Shown piece by piece: positions 43,671-55,274 of a stretch of DNA of 64,000 nucleotides (position 1 is its first letter; each line of letters opens with the position of its first letter). The notes beneath the pieces were generated by a model. The model ran no database searches. It was not told the origin of the DNA and worked only from the letters and a program-made list of their open reading frames with translations. The stretch lies in the NCBI GenBank assembly GCA_039000515.1, contig JBCFYV010000001.1, forward strand, positions 18,639,928-18,703,927. The letters run 5' to 3'. Source of the DNA: Timema cristinae (taxonomy: Eukaryota; Arthropoda; Insecta; Phasmatodea; Timematidae). Position numbers and translations under genes: made by a program.

Positions 43671-44639
43671 ACCCATTTTTAAATACATCAAACTAATTTT
43701 TTTTTTTTTAAACCCATCAAATTGATCCAGATAGCACTGTTGTTATGCTAATAATTTAAACTAAAACGCAATTTTATGTGCTTTATTGTTATAGAATCTA
43801 GCGTATTGATGTATATAAGTTCATGATTAGAATATATATTTTTAGTTGCGTCTAATTCACCGTTTGTAGTACTCACTCTACTTATAGCTCAGGTAGTGAT
43901 TCAAATGACAAAGAAGAAGAAGGAAAATAGCACAGCCGGTTGATCAAACATTATTAGGGTTTCCAGATTCTTTATCCGGGTGTGCGTTACACACAATCTT
44001 TCATTACTCAGTACTCAAATGTCAAGCAAGATCACATCAGAAATCCAGAACAAACCATTCCTCATTTCGTGCATCGTATCAAATATTTATACTGCACTTC
44101 CCAGTTGCCCTGGTTGTAGAGAAGGGGGGGATTCCCAAGTGGTCCCGGTCTCACTCTGTGGGGAAATCTAAGGGGAAAGAACCCGATCCTTGACGTGTCA
44201 CTTCAAACAGTGGCGTGACCTGGATGAGTTCTACAGGAGGATGTAGTTTATACCAGCCTTACACAATTCGTTTGTCTCAAAATAAGAAACTATTGAAATG
44301 AGATCAAACGGAATCTCAGGAGACTTAGTTCGGTTTCAGGCTGTGCTAAAATAGTCATGTATTGTAATAGAGATTTTCATATTGCTCTAAAGTTTCCATT
44401 CTTAGGTCAATTCATAAATGAGTACCGTTTTCCCCAAACATTTTTTTCTTTCTGTGATATTTAGATCAAATTTATTTAACAAAACTATCACTTTTCATTA
44501 TTTTAACTTTCTCGTGAGCCCTTGAAAGTATTATGAACATGAAAAAATATTTTTTTTAGATTTAATGCCAACTGAATCTAATTTTTTATTTTTTTTTTGC
44601 AATGTTGTCTGGTGTGTGTGTATTCCTAGAGTCTAGAGC
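43671..44639. other. AT-rich spacer
   Basis: Nothing recognised. The patch 44090-44180 is richer in G and open for 63 codons with no known product. Confidence 0.45.
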
Positions 44640-45035
44640 GGAAACAATTTTACCTTATGGGCTAAAACCAGGTTTCTAGCGGTTTCAATAGGTTCCTCGA
44701 GGAATCTTTGGAACTAAACTACTGACCTTAAAATTAAGGTTAGTTTACTTAAGGGCAAAAAGAAAAAATAAGTTATCAAGTTTTCTTGAACGATTTTGAT
44801 TAAAAGTCGTATCCAGGCCTTAACATTTCAAGCAAAATGGCGATTCTCATTTACCCATGGAAATATATTTGAGAGAATTTCACAAGGGCTGAAACTTTCT
44901 ATTTGGATTTGAAATATAGTTTTATAAAAACATTAGTTTCCAAGCTTTAATTAAATACTTTTTTAATAGAGCTATTTAAATGATAAACTGATGCCTCTTA
45001 TAAAATGTTACAGAATTATTGAGATATTATTTTAT
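44640..45035 (-). repeat. Repeat H, inverted copy
   Basis: AAATTAAGGTTAGTTTACTT then AAGGGCAAAAAG at 44732-44763 is the complement of the CTTTTTGCCCTTCAGTAAAC core at 7847. The AAGGTAA/GGTTTC blocks to the left are weaker matches. Confidence 0.5.
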
Positions 45036-45318
45036 GTATTATCTTTAGTAGAATGTTATGCTTTTTTAAATCATGTCTCTGCGACATTTCTATATTTTGT
45101 TTCAAATATTTTACGAATTTTAAACAAATGTCTCAAGTAAATGACCAAGAAAAACTCTGCAGGGCACCTTAAGCCTACAATTTATTTTACGGTCAATATT
45201 ATTAGACTATTTTTTACTATTCAGGTTGTCCATAGATTATGCAATGCAATAAGCCTTAGTAAATTTTATATCTAAGGAGATGTTTGATTTTCTTTAGTAT
45301 TGACGAACTGTGATAGTC

Positions 45319-45570
45319 ACCAGCTTTCAGTGGCTACATGATCTAAAGCGTCATTCGTGTTAGACTAGATTGATGATGACCGTGATATTGGGGTTTAAAT
45401 CCCGGTCGAATATAATGAGGGTGGTTTTCAAGAATGGTTTTCCGCTCTCCCTCTACGCAAATTCTATACGCTTATTCTAAATTCAAACCTTCCTCAGTCC
45501 TAACTCACTAGAGTAAATAGTACATATGCATATAACCTGAAAAAATTATAAGACGTGATTCTAAAAAAAA
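45319..45570 (+). repeat. SINE A, plus, full length with TSD
   Basis: TCAGTGGCTACATGATCTAA head, GGGGTTTAAATCCCGG (B box), GAGGGTGGTTTTCAAG, GGTTTTCCGCTCTCCC, TTCCTCAGTCCTAACTC, tail AACCTGAAAAAATTATAAG and TAAAAAAA. ACTGTGATAGTC (45307-45318) and ACTGTGGTAGTC (45571-45582) match at 11 of 12. Confidence 0.85.
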
Positions 45571-45582
45571 CTGTGGTAGTCT

Positions 45583-47319
45583 TCTCAACTAAACCAACAT
45601 TTCTTGAGTTTTATTATTAATTACAGCAAACATTTCTAAGATAGCTCCTAAATATAGCGAATTTGTTCAGGTAGATATTGAGGCGAGCTATAAATTGATG
45701 CTCTATTTTTTGTGTGCTAATATTTAGGGGTTGATACCATTTATCAAAATTAACCGTTTCAGATCACACTTGAAGTATGAATATATTAAAATAGTATTAA
45801 TACATTTTGTAGCTTGTCAATAAAGTTTTCAAATCTTTAAATGGAATTCTCTTAAGGCCTCAACTCTCCCAATCATATCAAATATAAGAGTCGAAGAGCT
45901 ACTAATCAATACACTCAGCCGTCAAATAGATAACAGCCTTCGTTATGGTGAAACTTAAAAACCCAAAAATGAGAATTTTAATACCCCAAATACCCCAAAA
46001 CATTTAAAAGGTTGGTAATTTATTATTTGATTTTCTCTTACCTTGCCAACTTGTTTGTAAACCTTTTGTCACCTATTATACTAGCCTGAAACGCGTAGAT
46101 TGAAATGCCCTTCCCCCCTTTCTAATAAAACGATTCCCCCCTTCTTACTTTCTCTCTCCAAATTCCCAACATCATTATCGCCACAAACAAGGTTATCGGG
46201 GAAGAAACCATTTTAATACGTCACTTGCTTATATCTGGGGACATGCTATTGCTATATAGATACGTACGGTTTCTCGACAGAAGAGTTTAAAAACTTACGG
46301 GCCATGGGTCGTATCCAGCCCGCTTGTCTACAATACTTTAATATTACGATCTGACCTGCTATACTCACCCAGGGTGGGCAGTCCTGTCACCAATTCACCA
46401 CAATTGCCAGCTCTCACAGTGAAATAAATTTCCCTGGCGGCGTATGTAGCCTATAGCTTGATATATCCTGCATATAATTGAAAATACTCCTCAAGTTTAT
46501 TATGTTCAGATATCCAGCCAATATTTCTACAGGATGTCAGATAAAATTAATGTCAAATTTCGCAATAAATTATCTTACTTTTCTAATAAAACAATTTTCA
46601 TAATTTGCTTCTGTGATAGTTGTAGCTGAGCTGTCAAAGTGTACATGTTTTGAATAAACTTGTTCAAAAAAAATGTTGTTTTAAATGTTCGATTGAGCAA
46701 ACTTAATTCTCAATCTTTAACTTACGTGGCGAATTTCACTTCTAATTTACCACATCTGTGGCTACATTGTAGAATATGTTGCCCTCTTCTGTGTTATAAC
46801 AACACCAAAATAATACAATAAGAGTTGATAATATAACTAATTGGAGATCAAAACATTCCGGATTATAGATTTGTCCAGATTTTTGAAAATACATTACTTA
46901 TAAAAAAAATAAAGTCTAGCCGGGATACTTAAACATTTTCACTTTATTTAAACAACGAACTTAGTTTTTTTTTTTATAAATATCACAAATTCTGAAGGAA
47001 TATAATAAGGCAAAAATCTAACAACGAAAAAATTCTCCATTTTTTTAAACCACGGTTGAGTTAGTTTTTTGGCAGCCATATCTCTGATGATATTTATACG
47101 ACTGTGGTTATTTTTATAATACAATTTTTTCTTAGTGATTAGAATTATTAACGATCCGAAATTTGACGTCCGAATTATCGACGGTCTACTTAGTTTTATT
47201 TTAGAGTGCACATAATTTTAGTGGCAACAAAACACTGTAAACTATTTAAACTGCAGTGTATATTTTTATTATGTTAAATACCTTTATTGTAGGAACTATA
47301 TTTACACAATTTAATAATA
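45583..47319. other. AT-rich spacer
   Basis: At 46296-46400, TTACGGGCCATGGGTCGTAT, CCAGCCCGC and CCCAGGGTGGGCAG resemble hAT terminal or subterminal blocks, but no matching end was found. An 87-codon minus ORF at 46948-47211 is lysine/isoleucine-rich and unrecognised. Confidence 0.35.
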
Positions 47320-47321
47320 CT

Positions 47322-47470
47322 CCACCGTGTTCGGATTCCACGTTAAATGTAGTCATTCATTTCATCTCACAATCCCTTCCATTACACTTAGCGTAAGTGC
47401 TATACCCGAATGGGTAGTAAGACGCGTGTAATAATAATAAAATAATAATAATAATAATAATATAATATAA
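47322..47470 (+). repeat. SINE B 3' module with many single-base deletions
   Basis: It begins CTCCACCGTGTTCGGATT and keeps the module's order to GACGCGTGTAATAAT plus an irregular TAA repeat. At least nine single bases are missing relative to the other copies (GTGGTT to GTGTT, GTAGGTCC to GTAGTC, GTGCGTATAACCC to GTGCTATACCC), with few substitutions. Confidence 0.85.
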
Positions 47471-47489
47471 TAATATAATATAAATACTC

Positions 47490-47692
47490 ACCGTTCAGTG
47501 AAGAATGATCTAACTCAAGCTCGTGTTGGAGTAGATTGTCAGTAATGGGTAGTAAGGGGTTCAAATCATGGTTGGGTATACTAAGGCTGTGTTTTCATTA
47601 AACGGATTTCCACCTTTCCTTCACAAAATTCTGGGTTCTTTCTATTAAATTTACCTTCTTCATCCCTAGCCCTAAAGTGTTTTTTTATTTTG
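47490..47692 (+). repeat. SINE A, plus, diverged and tail-less
   Basis: GCTCGTGTTGGAGTAGATTG, GGGGTTCAAATCATGG, AAGGCTGTGTTTTC, ACGGATTTCCACCTTTCC and CTTCATCCCTAGCCC are in family order. It stops just before another copy in opposite orientation. Confidence 0.7.
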
Positions 47693-47699
47693 TTTATTA

Positions 47700-47935
47700 C
47701 CGCGTCTTAATATCGTTCCGGTTATACACTTGTGTACTAGCTACGCTAATGCGTTTATCTATTAAGAAAGTTTATTTAGAAAAAGTGTACCCTAATTTGC
47801 CTGCATAGTGGAAAATTATTATATAAAAACCCCATCAGTTACTTTTACTGAGATTTGAACCTAGATCTCCACGTCATAAGCAGTTAGTTTACTGCGAGAC
47901 TAGCGCGTTAGACCACACGGCCACCAGTGTGGGTT
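47700..47935 (-). repeat. SINE A, minus, full length
   Basis: ACCGCGTCTTAATATCG, CGCTAATGCG, GAGATTTGAACCTAGATC, GCGCGTTAGACCACACGG and CCACCAGTGTGGG. The head is well kept. Confidence 0.85.
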
Positions 47936-48184
47936 TAGCGTAGTTATTATGTGTTTTAAGTCCGAATAGATACTAACACATGGTGAAAAATAACTTTTTT
48001 TATTGAACATTATTATAATGTTAATATTATTTCATACTTACTGATAATATAATAATTGACAGCTACAGATAACATTACTTAACCTATGAATTTATGAAAA
48101 TATGTTTAGTAATTTTATTACTATATTAAAATATACTTCCTATTTAATTTTGACTGTGTATGTTTAGTAATTTTCTAAAACAAA

Positions 48185-48255
48185 GAACCTTATTTAACAG
48201 TTTAAAATTTACCAAAACTACGTTCATGTATTCATACGTGAAGTAATGTGATTTT
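48185..48255 (+). repeat. Repeat I, short copy
   Basis: GAACCTTATTTAACAG and CATGTATTCATACGTGAAGT match 2620-2690. A SINE A minus relic follows, as at 31.2 kb. Confidence 0.45.
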
Positions 48256-48289
48256 CATATATCAGTATTTATAGATAATACTCTCACCT

Positions 48290-48520
48290 AGTTTCACAGC
48301 CCGATTGGGTGGTAAGCATTAATACTAATACTTCTAAAGTGTTATAAATGAGAAACGTTGAATTTACAAGAATTGTTAATCATTTCGTGGGGAAAGAGCC
48401 AAAAACCATTTTAAAACCAACCACAATATATCCTACTTAGATTTGAACCCTACCCCTTATTGGCAGTCTAATCTATTGCAAGGTTAACGTTTTAGACTAG
48501 TTGAAAAACGAAGTTGCTGA
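48290..48520 (-). repeat. SINE A relic, minus
   Basis: AGCCCGATTGGGTGGTAAGC, GTTATAAATGAGAAACGTTG, ATTTGAACCCTACCCC and GGCAGTCTAATCTATTGC remain in order; strongly diverged. Confidence 0.6.
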
Positions 48521-49119
48521 TGGATTATATTAATACTCATAAAATAATACAAATTGTATTAAATTACATCAATAAAATGTATTTTTATTTTCTAAACTGT
48601 CCTCCTTATAAGAATCTTACCATAGTATTCAGGGACGCACGCAAGAGTCAAATGCTTTTATTCACGTACAAATGATACGATCTTAGTACATTGTAGGGTT
48701 TTCCATTGTCTTTTATGTATTTATTTTAGTTCCCTCTGTATGACGTCATGAAGCTCTTTTTCATTTATTATCTCTTAGTTAAGAGGTTTGTACAGAAGCT
48801 TGGCGAGTCCAAGACAAGAATCTCTGAAAAGCATCCAATGAATAAAACAGAAGAAGGTAACAGAAGAAAGCCGACTCTTGGAAATGTATTTTAAGTAGTG
48901 TTAGTAATATAAGAATAATTCTGGAACTAGGACTTGAATTTAACATGTTAGTATATTTTGCCTAACAAAACTTTCAAAAATAACTGTTAGATTAAAATTG
49001 TACCTTGTTTTTAATATATAAATTTTAGTTTTCAAAAATAATTTATCATTGAACGAATCATAAATAAATTTCTTCAAAAAACAAGTATACAATGCTATTG
49101 ATCATGTTTTTTTAATCTA
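48521..49119. other. AT-rich spacer
   Basis: Nothing recognised apart from one TGACGTCA at about 48740. Confidence 0.45.
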
Positions 49120-49352
49120 TTTAGCACAATGTCTTACTACCCGTTAGGGTTGTACGCTTAAGTACTAATTACGCTGATGTGTTAGGAATGGGAAAGGTTG
49201 AATTTAGAGGAAGTTAACCCACATTTGCATGGAGAGAGAGTGGGAAAACCTCTCAGTTCCCCAAATGGGATTCTAATCTTTACCACCCTGTCATCGGCAG
49301 TCTAGCCTATAGTGAAAGTGATGCCTTAGACCATTTGGCCACCGAAGCAGGT
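49120..49352 (-). repeat. SINE A, minus, full length
   Basis: TTAGCACAATGTCTTACTAC, CCCGTTAGGGTTG, GAATTTAGAGGAAGTTAACC, CATCGGCAGTCTAGCC and TTTGGCCACCGAAGCAGG. Confidence 0.85.
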
Positions 49353-49997
49353 CCCCAGATATTATATTTTAACAAAATGGCTTGTACTAATTTCATTAAA
49401 TTTTCATTAATAAGTATTCAGGGAACTACACTTGTATTAAGATAACCTTGAGATGACTTCAAATGACTCCAACTAACCGTTTGGCTTTATATCCCGTGAC
49501 AGTAAGAAACTCAGCTTTGCCAGACATGAAAACAAATCAAAACTATTTAGCAAATATTAACTATAGAGTTAATGAACTGACATTTATAAGTTTAAAATAT
49601 TTAGTGACTTATTATTATAATTTAAGACATAACTCTATGCTTAACATTACAAGAAATTACAATATAATAATAGGATATCCCGGGATATAAATACAACTTC
49701 AAACTGACAAATCTTTGAGACCAGCTTCTTCTAAAGGATTATATATATATAATCTAGGAGTAAAGAGAGAGAGGAGTTATTTTATTTTCTATAAAGTAAA
49801 GTGAGTATCATTATAGATATTTAAGGGAAATATAATGGTTTCTTCATGCAAGAGTGACCTATATAATTTTTATTTTCAAATCAAAACCATACATAAACAG
49901 ATGGTATTATATTTCTAGTTGTCAAGTAGAGATTTGAGGGAAGCTTTGGTCTAGTAGTTTCATAGCAGAAAAGAACTGTTAGTTACGGAGTCAAAGA
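49353..49997. other. AT-rich spacer
   Basis: A 75-codon plus ORF at 49463-49690 is unrecognised. Nothing else seen. Confidence 0.45.
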
Positions 49998-50069
49998 CAT
50001 GGACTCTAAAGAGAGAGAAGAATAAATATTTGGAAATCCTTTATAAGTAGTGCTGGAGAAGAATACTTT

Positions 50070-50380
50070 AAATTATTATTTTATTTATTTATTTCTGAAA
50101 TGACTGATTATATAAGCACACGAGAGTGTATACAAGTGAGAGCGAATTGTTTGACCAAATTTGCAGTTAAAGGTGATTTCACGTACCTTCCTAGGTTCAT
50201 TTACCTGCCACAATCAACGTGGGACTGACAGGTTTACTTACTAACCGAAGGAAGTTGTGCTACGGATCTACATCTCACAAAAACAAATCCATCCACTCCA
50301 GCTGGAGTTTGAACCCACGATCATTGTTTCCTGAGGCAAGCATTTTAACCCCAAAACAACCGATGTCTATTGGAGGAGAG
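50070..50380 (-). repeat. SINE E, minus
   Basis: CTGATTATATAAGCACACGA, CAGTTAAAGGTGATTTCACG, GAAGTTGTGCTACGG, CCAGCTGGAGTTTGAACCC and CCTGAGGCAAGCATTTTAAC align with 5618-5930. On the minus strand the head shows a GGTTCAAACTCC B box. Confidence 0.7.
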
Positions 50381-50389
50381 GTGACCTGG

Positions 50390-50690
50390 TGGTCTAGGGG
50401 TAAGGTGTCGGACTTCTGTGTTGGGAGTCCGGGGTTCAATCCTCGGTCCCGGCACAGATTTATCTGATTACTAAACTCTTCCTTCACCTCTAACAAGACG
50501 TGTATTAATCACAACTTGTGAATGTGTGGAATGCCAGGCCTCCACCATGGTTCGGATCCCACGTTAAACTGTAGGTCCTCAATTTCATCTCACAATCACC
50601 CTACCATTACACATTAGCGTAAGTGCGTATAAACCGAACGGGTAGTAAGACGTGGGGCTAATAATAATTTATAATATATTATTATAATAT
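50390..50690 (+). repeat. SINE B, plus, full length, longer body variant
   Basis: Complete head GTGACCTGGTGGTCTAGGGG and GGGGTTCAATCC, body with GACGTGTATTAATCACAAC (a variant also in 8560, 51656, 56637 and 56985), hairpin, tail AAACCGAACGGGTAG. Confidence 0.95.
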
Positions 50691-50960
50691 ACTGCAGAAG
50701 AAGAGAAAGGATAATAATTATATATAGAGTACTAATGAAGACGTTCCAAGAAGATTTAAATAAAAGAAAACTATTTTGCAGACGATACTAGAAGAAAAAC
50801 CAACTGGAAAGGTCACATTATGAGAAGAAATGTCTTATTTAGTGACGACATATAAGACAGAGGGAGTTAACAAGTGGACAAGGAAGATCACGAATACAAC
50901 TGATAGATGACATCAAACAAAGAAAAATATGAAGTTTCAGGATATATAAAAAAATGAATA

Positions 50961-51650
50961 TTCTGATAGTAAGTGCTGAAGTAATTAATTTGGACAATAA
51001 AACGACTGTTAAAACACTGGCCATCCAATAATAATACAAATGTAATAATAATCAATCCGATAGTCTACTCTGACACTACGCTCTGATAAATAAAGTGCTA
51101 CATCATAATACCATGTAATCGTACTTTGAATTCCTCCTATTGGTACATCGTGTATATTTTACACTCTCACACTAAATTGTTAATGTGTATTTAATGGTTT
51201 TTGGGGTTGAAAACTAGAACATGGAGCATGACATAGCGTGTTTTATATTTTTAACAAAGCAGGCAACAAACTAGTGTGAAATAGCTCTAATGGATTTGGG
51301 TAGCTCAACCAAAACGTTCAAAATAAATTAGCTGAAATTTATTCCGCTTATATCGTTGCCCTCGACGAAACATAATTTAGGTCAGTTGATTTTATTTTTG
51401 TGTTACAATATTACACTTTGTTTCAGTGGTATGTTATAATAATATTTACTCTTATCGTGTGTGCTTTATCCTATTAATGATGCATATCACCCGTTACATG
51501 TACTGTAATACATGAATAAAATATTATGTAGAAAACAATTCATTTAAAAGGTGTATGAGATATAATGGATAATTTATACAAAATCATGTAGATATTAATA
51601 GTTTAAATTTGATATATAATATAATAAGTTTGGTGTAAAAATTGTTTTAT

Positions 51651-51655
<5 letters not shown>
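50961..51655. other. AT-rich spacer
   Basis: Nothing recognised. Confidence 0.5.
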
Positions 51656-51692
<37 letters not shown>

Positions 51693-51975
51693 TAGCACTG
51701 CGTTTTACTAACCGTTCGGGTTATACGTACTTACGCTAATGTGTAATGGTAGGGTGATTGTGATATGAAATGGAGGAGATACAGTTTGATGCGGAATCCG
51801 AACCACGGTGGAAGCCTAGAATTCCACACATTCACAAGTTGTGATTAATATATGACTTGTCAGAGGTGAAGGAAGGGTTTGGTAATCAGATAAATCTGTG
51901 CCAGGACCGAGGTTAGAACCCAGACCCTAGCACAGAAGTCTGACACCTTACCCCTAGATTACCAGGTCACCATCT
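51656..51975 (-). repeat. SINE B, minus, full length
   Basis: A ~40-bp ATT tract, GCACTGCGTTTTACTAACC, CCACGGTGGAAGCC, GTGATTAATATATGACTTG and the head ending ACCCCTAGATTACCAGGTCAC. Several substitutions make it older than the 12.1-kb copy. Confidence 0.9.
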
Positions 51976-53686
51976 TTATGTTTTTTTGTTTTTTATAAAG
52001 TATTCTATTACTTATGAACAGTATTATAACAATGGGTTGATAATTTATCAGATATATTACGTACAAAACCATGAAATTAAAATTAAATATTTTATTACCT
52101 TTGGCTAACTAGGACTTATTTCTATAGTGCACAACCATTTAATAAATATTAACACAGCGGCTCAAATATTTTACTTTACTATATTTGTAGCTTGATTCAA
52201 TTTTTTTTAAATATTAAGCAGCATCTTATTCCAAACATGAACTCTTCATATTTTAAAGTAATTATATATTTGAGCAGGGTTATTAAATATAAAATGTACT
52301 TGCATTTGCATTTGTGAATGAAGGGTGGTAAACCGTTCAATATTGGGCACCCTTATTACACTTGGCTGGTATTTTAACCAAAACTTTCTATGGTAGGCAA
52401 ACTAGACTAGGTGGACTTGAAATTTTGGTCGCATTCCAAGACGTCACGCTTACAATGGACTGGATTAATGGCGAAGGAGAGTTCTAGGTTTAGAATATTG
52501 GGTGACTGTATTAGAAAGGGATTTATTCGTATGATGTATCTGTGTGGTTTTCTCACTCTTCCTCCACGCAAAAGTTGATGCAATACTTCTAAATTTTCCG
52601 CCTGTTTCTATTTAAGGTAAGTATTAAAATCACCATTATATTTTCGTAAATTATTTATTCAAATACATTTTTCCTGGTTAACTCAATAATATTGTTTGTA
52701 TATACACTCACGTAGAATATCTTGTACTGATTGGCTACTTAACAACAAAAAAAAAGCTCTAGCCAATTTGTATACATTTTAAATGAATCATATTACAAGT
52801 TAACAACTGAACGAACAAAAGAGCTTCAACAAAATGAAACGTCACCTGCTCCAATATAATATATAGCTGTGTAATTCGTCTTGAAAAGAAATATTTTACA
52901 CCACATAAAAAAAAAGTTCCAGTAGCAATGTAGATGGAAGAAAGACAAACCATTTTACACGCTGCGAAACAAAAAAAGAAGCAAAAAAAAACACATTTTC
53001 TTGTAACAATGAAAGTCTTTTGACAATCAAATTCCTTGAATATTAGATACAAAAGAAAATAGGTTGGTCCTACTATTAAGAAGCATCCATGTTTAGTAAG
53101 ATTTCTCTCCCCCTGTATTTTCTTTCTTTTTGATACATTTTTTTGGTAAAATAAAAGTATCTTGTATAAAAGTTTAGTTCTGTTAAAATCTTCAAGAAAT
53201 TACTGCGGGTTGCTACACAATGAAAAATCATGTTTTCGTAGAAGATGGTACAATAGGATCAAGTGATTTGAAATTTTTGGTCTTATTAATGGCTATTTAA
53301 CCCCCCCCCCCCTCCCCCATTTTTGAACAGAGAAATGATTACACCAAGAGCCTTCTTTTTTAAAAGTACCCATGGTAATATTTTTAATGGCAAGTGATTT
53401 TTTTTCGTCGAAACAAAATATATGCTATGGAAGAATCTTTTAAAATCAATATTTGTCAAATATTAGGATTCAGGAAATTGGAAATGAAATTTTACAAAAG
53501 ACAGTTAATCAAACTTTACTCAATAAGCAAAAAAATAGCTAAGCTAAATTAATTCCTTAGTTAAATAGGCCCCGATATTTCTAGGCCTCAAATAAAATTC
53601 AAACTGTATATTTAAAATTATTTATCTTCTTTAAAAAAATATACAGCTTATTAATGAAGGAATGTAGAGGATACGTGAAAAGTAAA
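51976..53686. other. AT-rich spacer with weak SINE A traces
   Basis: CATTTGCATTTGTGAATGAA and TGGTAAACCGTTCAATATTG near 52305-52345 (minus sense) and GTGTGGTTTTCTCACTCTTCC near 52541 (plus) look like family A body pieces. A C run lies at 53300-53311. A 97-codon minus ORF at 52759-53052 is Phe/Cys-rich and unrecognised. Confidence 0.35.
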
Positions 53687-54042
53687 GTGTTTTTACAGTT
53701 TTTGAAACACAATATTTTCTTGGTCTAAAGAAGTCAAATATTTTTCCAGTAGAAACGTAGAGTGAAATTTTCTTCATATGCTGATATCAACAATACCTAA
53801 CCTAACCCAGCCTAACCTAACCTAAACTAATTATGTTTAAATATCTTTCAAGAGTGTCCAAAAATGAATGACAACTTTTCCTCTTCATTTAAAAAGTGTA
53901 TCATATTATGCTGCCGTGCTCAGGACAGGTAGTCAAGAACTAATAATGTTACCATGTAAAGAAAATTAACTCTATATTTATAACGTAGAAATATTTTATT
54001 TATTTTGCCCCCAAAAAATGTTATGCTTTTAAAACGCTTTTC
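53687..54042. mobile_element. Family P MITE with inserted CCTAA repeat
   Basis: The left end GTGTTTTTACAGTTTTTGAA and right end TTATTTTGCCCCCAAAAAAT with GCTTTTAAAACGC are the family's inverted ends. GAAATTTTCTTCATATG, TGATATCAACA and CTCTTCATTTAAAAAGTG lie between. The CCTAA repeat sits directly after TGATATCAACA, where other copies go on with a TTTTTGAACATCTGT-type stretch. Confidence 0.75.
53796..53826 (+). repeat. Interstitial telomere-like (CCTAA)n
   Basis: CCTAACCTAACC, a CAG interruption, then CCTAACCTAACCTAAAC: five to six units of the TTAGG arthropod telomere repeat on the minus strand. Too short to be a telomere. Confidence 0.8.
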
Positions 54043-54159
54043 CTCATGTTCCCTACATCCCTAACTTAATATCTTCCGTTTCCATCAATAGATTTTAGTA
54101 TACGCAAAATTTATCTCTGTGCCAGAGTAGAGTAGCAGAAAAAAAGAATATTAAACACG

Positions 54160-54538
54160 TTTAATAGTAAGGTTGTATCTTCTTTTTTATTCCTTCTCCT
54201 TATTTTATATACTACTTTTACTCTATGTTGATGTCATGTTTCAGTGATTTTTACCATCTTCAAGTCTTATTTGTGTTAAAGATGATTGATTTTACTTCAT
54301 ACTATTGGAAAGTTTGTGAAAATTTTAACTAGTGAGATGGTCAAAAATATTTAATGATCATCTCACAAGTTAAAATTTTCACAGACTTTCCAATACTGTG
54401 AAATAAAATCAATCATCTTTAATACAAATAAGACTTTGAAGATGGTGAAAATCACTGAAACATGTCGTCATCGTAGAATAAAAGTAGTATATAAAATAAG
54501 GAGAAGAGAATAAAAATAATATACAACCTACTATCAAT
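54160..54538. repeat. ~380-bp near-perfect palindrome
   Basis: The left arm 54160-54342 runs TTAATAGTAAGGTTGTAT ... GTGAGATGGTCA; the right arm 54358-54538 is its reverse complement (TGATCATCTCACAAG ... ATACAACCTACTATCAATTA) with about 10% differences. The loop is ~15 bp. No ORF. This is a foldback or hairpin MITE-like structure. Confidence 0.9.
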
Positions 54539-54540
54539 TA

Positions 54541-55274
54541 TTATTACTCCTTACAAATAAGCAATAACATTATTAGTAACAAAATGTTTGTCTGCGTATA
54601 TTATATGAAGATATCTTACGTAAGCGATTATTTAAAGTAATAAATTATCGATATATTTCAACATGTAAAATGAAATTGGTTCGGTGTCATTTTTGCTATT
54701 TGTATATGTGCTTGTGTATGTATGAAAGGGGGGGGGGGGAGTGGATTATTAAGGGTGTTTGGGTTTGATAGGTTATATACGGCATGTCAAACTATTAAGT
54801 GGGTCAAAAACTTGTTAACAATTCCCAGCTTGAAATATGAAAACTTTTTTTTTTACAGTGACGACCTAGTCATAGACTAACCGTCTCGTCACCAATCTCA
54901 TCCCCGCAAGTGAATCAATCTAACCTTACCTCCCTAACTCCCTTAAATTTCAACCCTTATAAAATGCAAGTCAATGTATGCGCTCACTCAACTGTTGACC
55001 CACCCCTATAGCGTGATGAGATAGGCACCAAGGTGTACAGACTGGCCAATCTGGTAGCTTGGTGCTTGAGTTCGCGCAATATGTAACGTTTCCACACTAT
55101 ATTAAATTTATTCCTATAGACCTTAACACGAGAAAAATTTTCAAATAAGTTACACTAAAGCAATAACAGCGATTCCTGTTGTCCTCTCTTACTCACGTAT
55201 ATACTACAGCGCTTGGTGGTTAAATATGTCACTAACTTCGGTGGACCAGATATTTTAGTACTCAATATTTCTCA
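54541..55274. other. Spacer
   Basis: A G run lies at 54729-54739. Less AT-rich at 54870-55080. Nothing recognised. Confidence 0.45.

Larger units (their letters stand above)
49998..50960 (+). pseudogene. LINE RT C-terminal fragment (type 2), split by two SINEs
   Basis: The first piece (49998-50062) reads TWTLKREKNKYLEIL, stop, VVLEKN, equivalent to TLRKKEEKYL..M.CWRRIE at 14.2 kb. The frame resumes after 50693 with RRTI-like, TNWKGHIMRRNVLF and, further on, GRSRIQLIDDIKQRK to about 50940. The insert holds a SINE E (minus) and a SINE B (plus). Stops and shifts throughout; no catalytic box. The same host sequence being interrupted here and at 14.2 kb reflects copy number rather than a shared event. 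Confidence 0.75.

Noticed and set aside
46296..46400. A hAT element (GGGCCATGGGTCGTATCCAG and CAGGGTGGGCAG words)
   Set aside because: Only fragments resembling hAT ends; no paired inverted end or 8-bp duplication was found.
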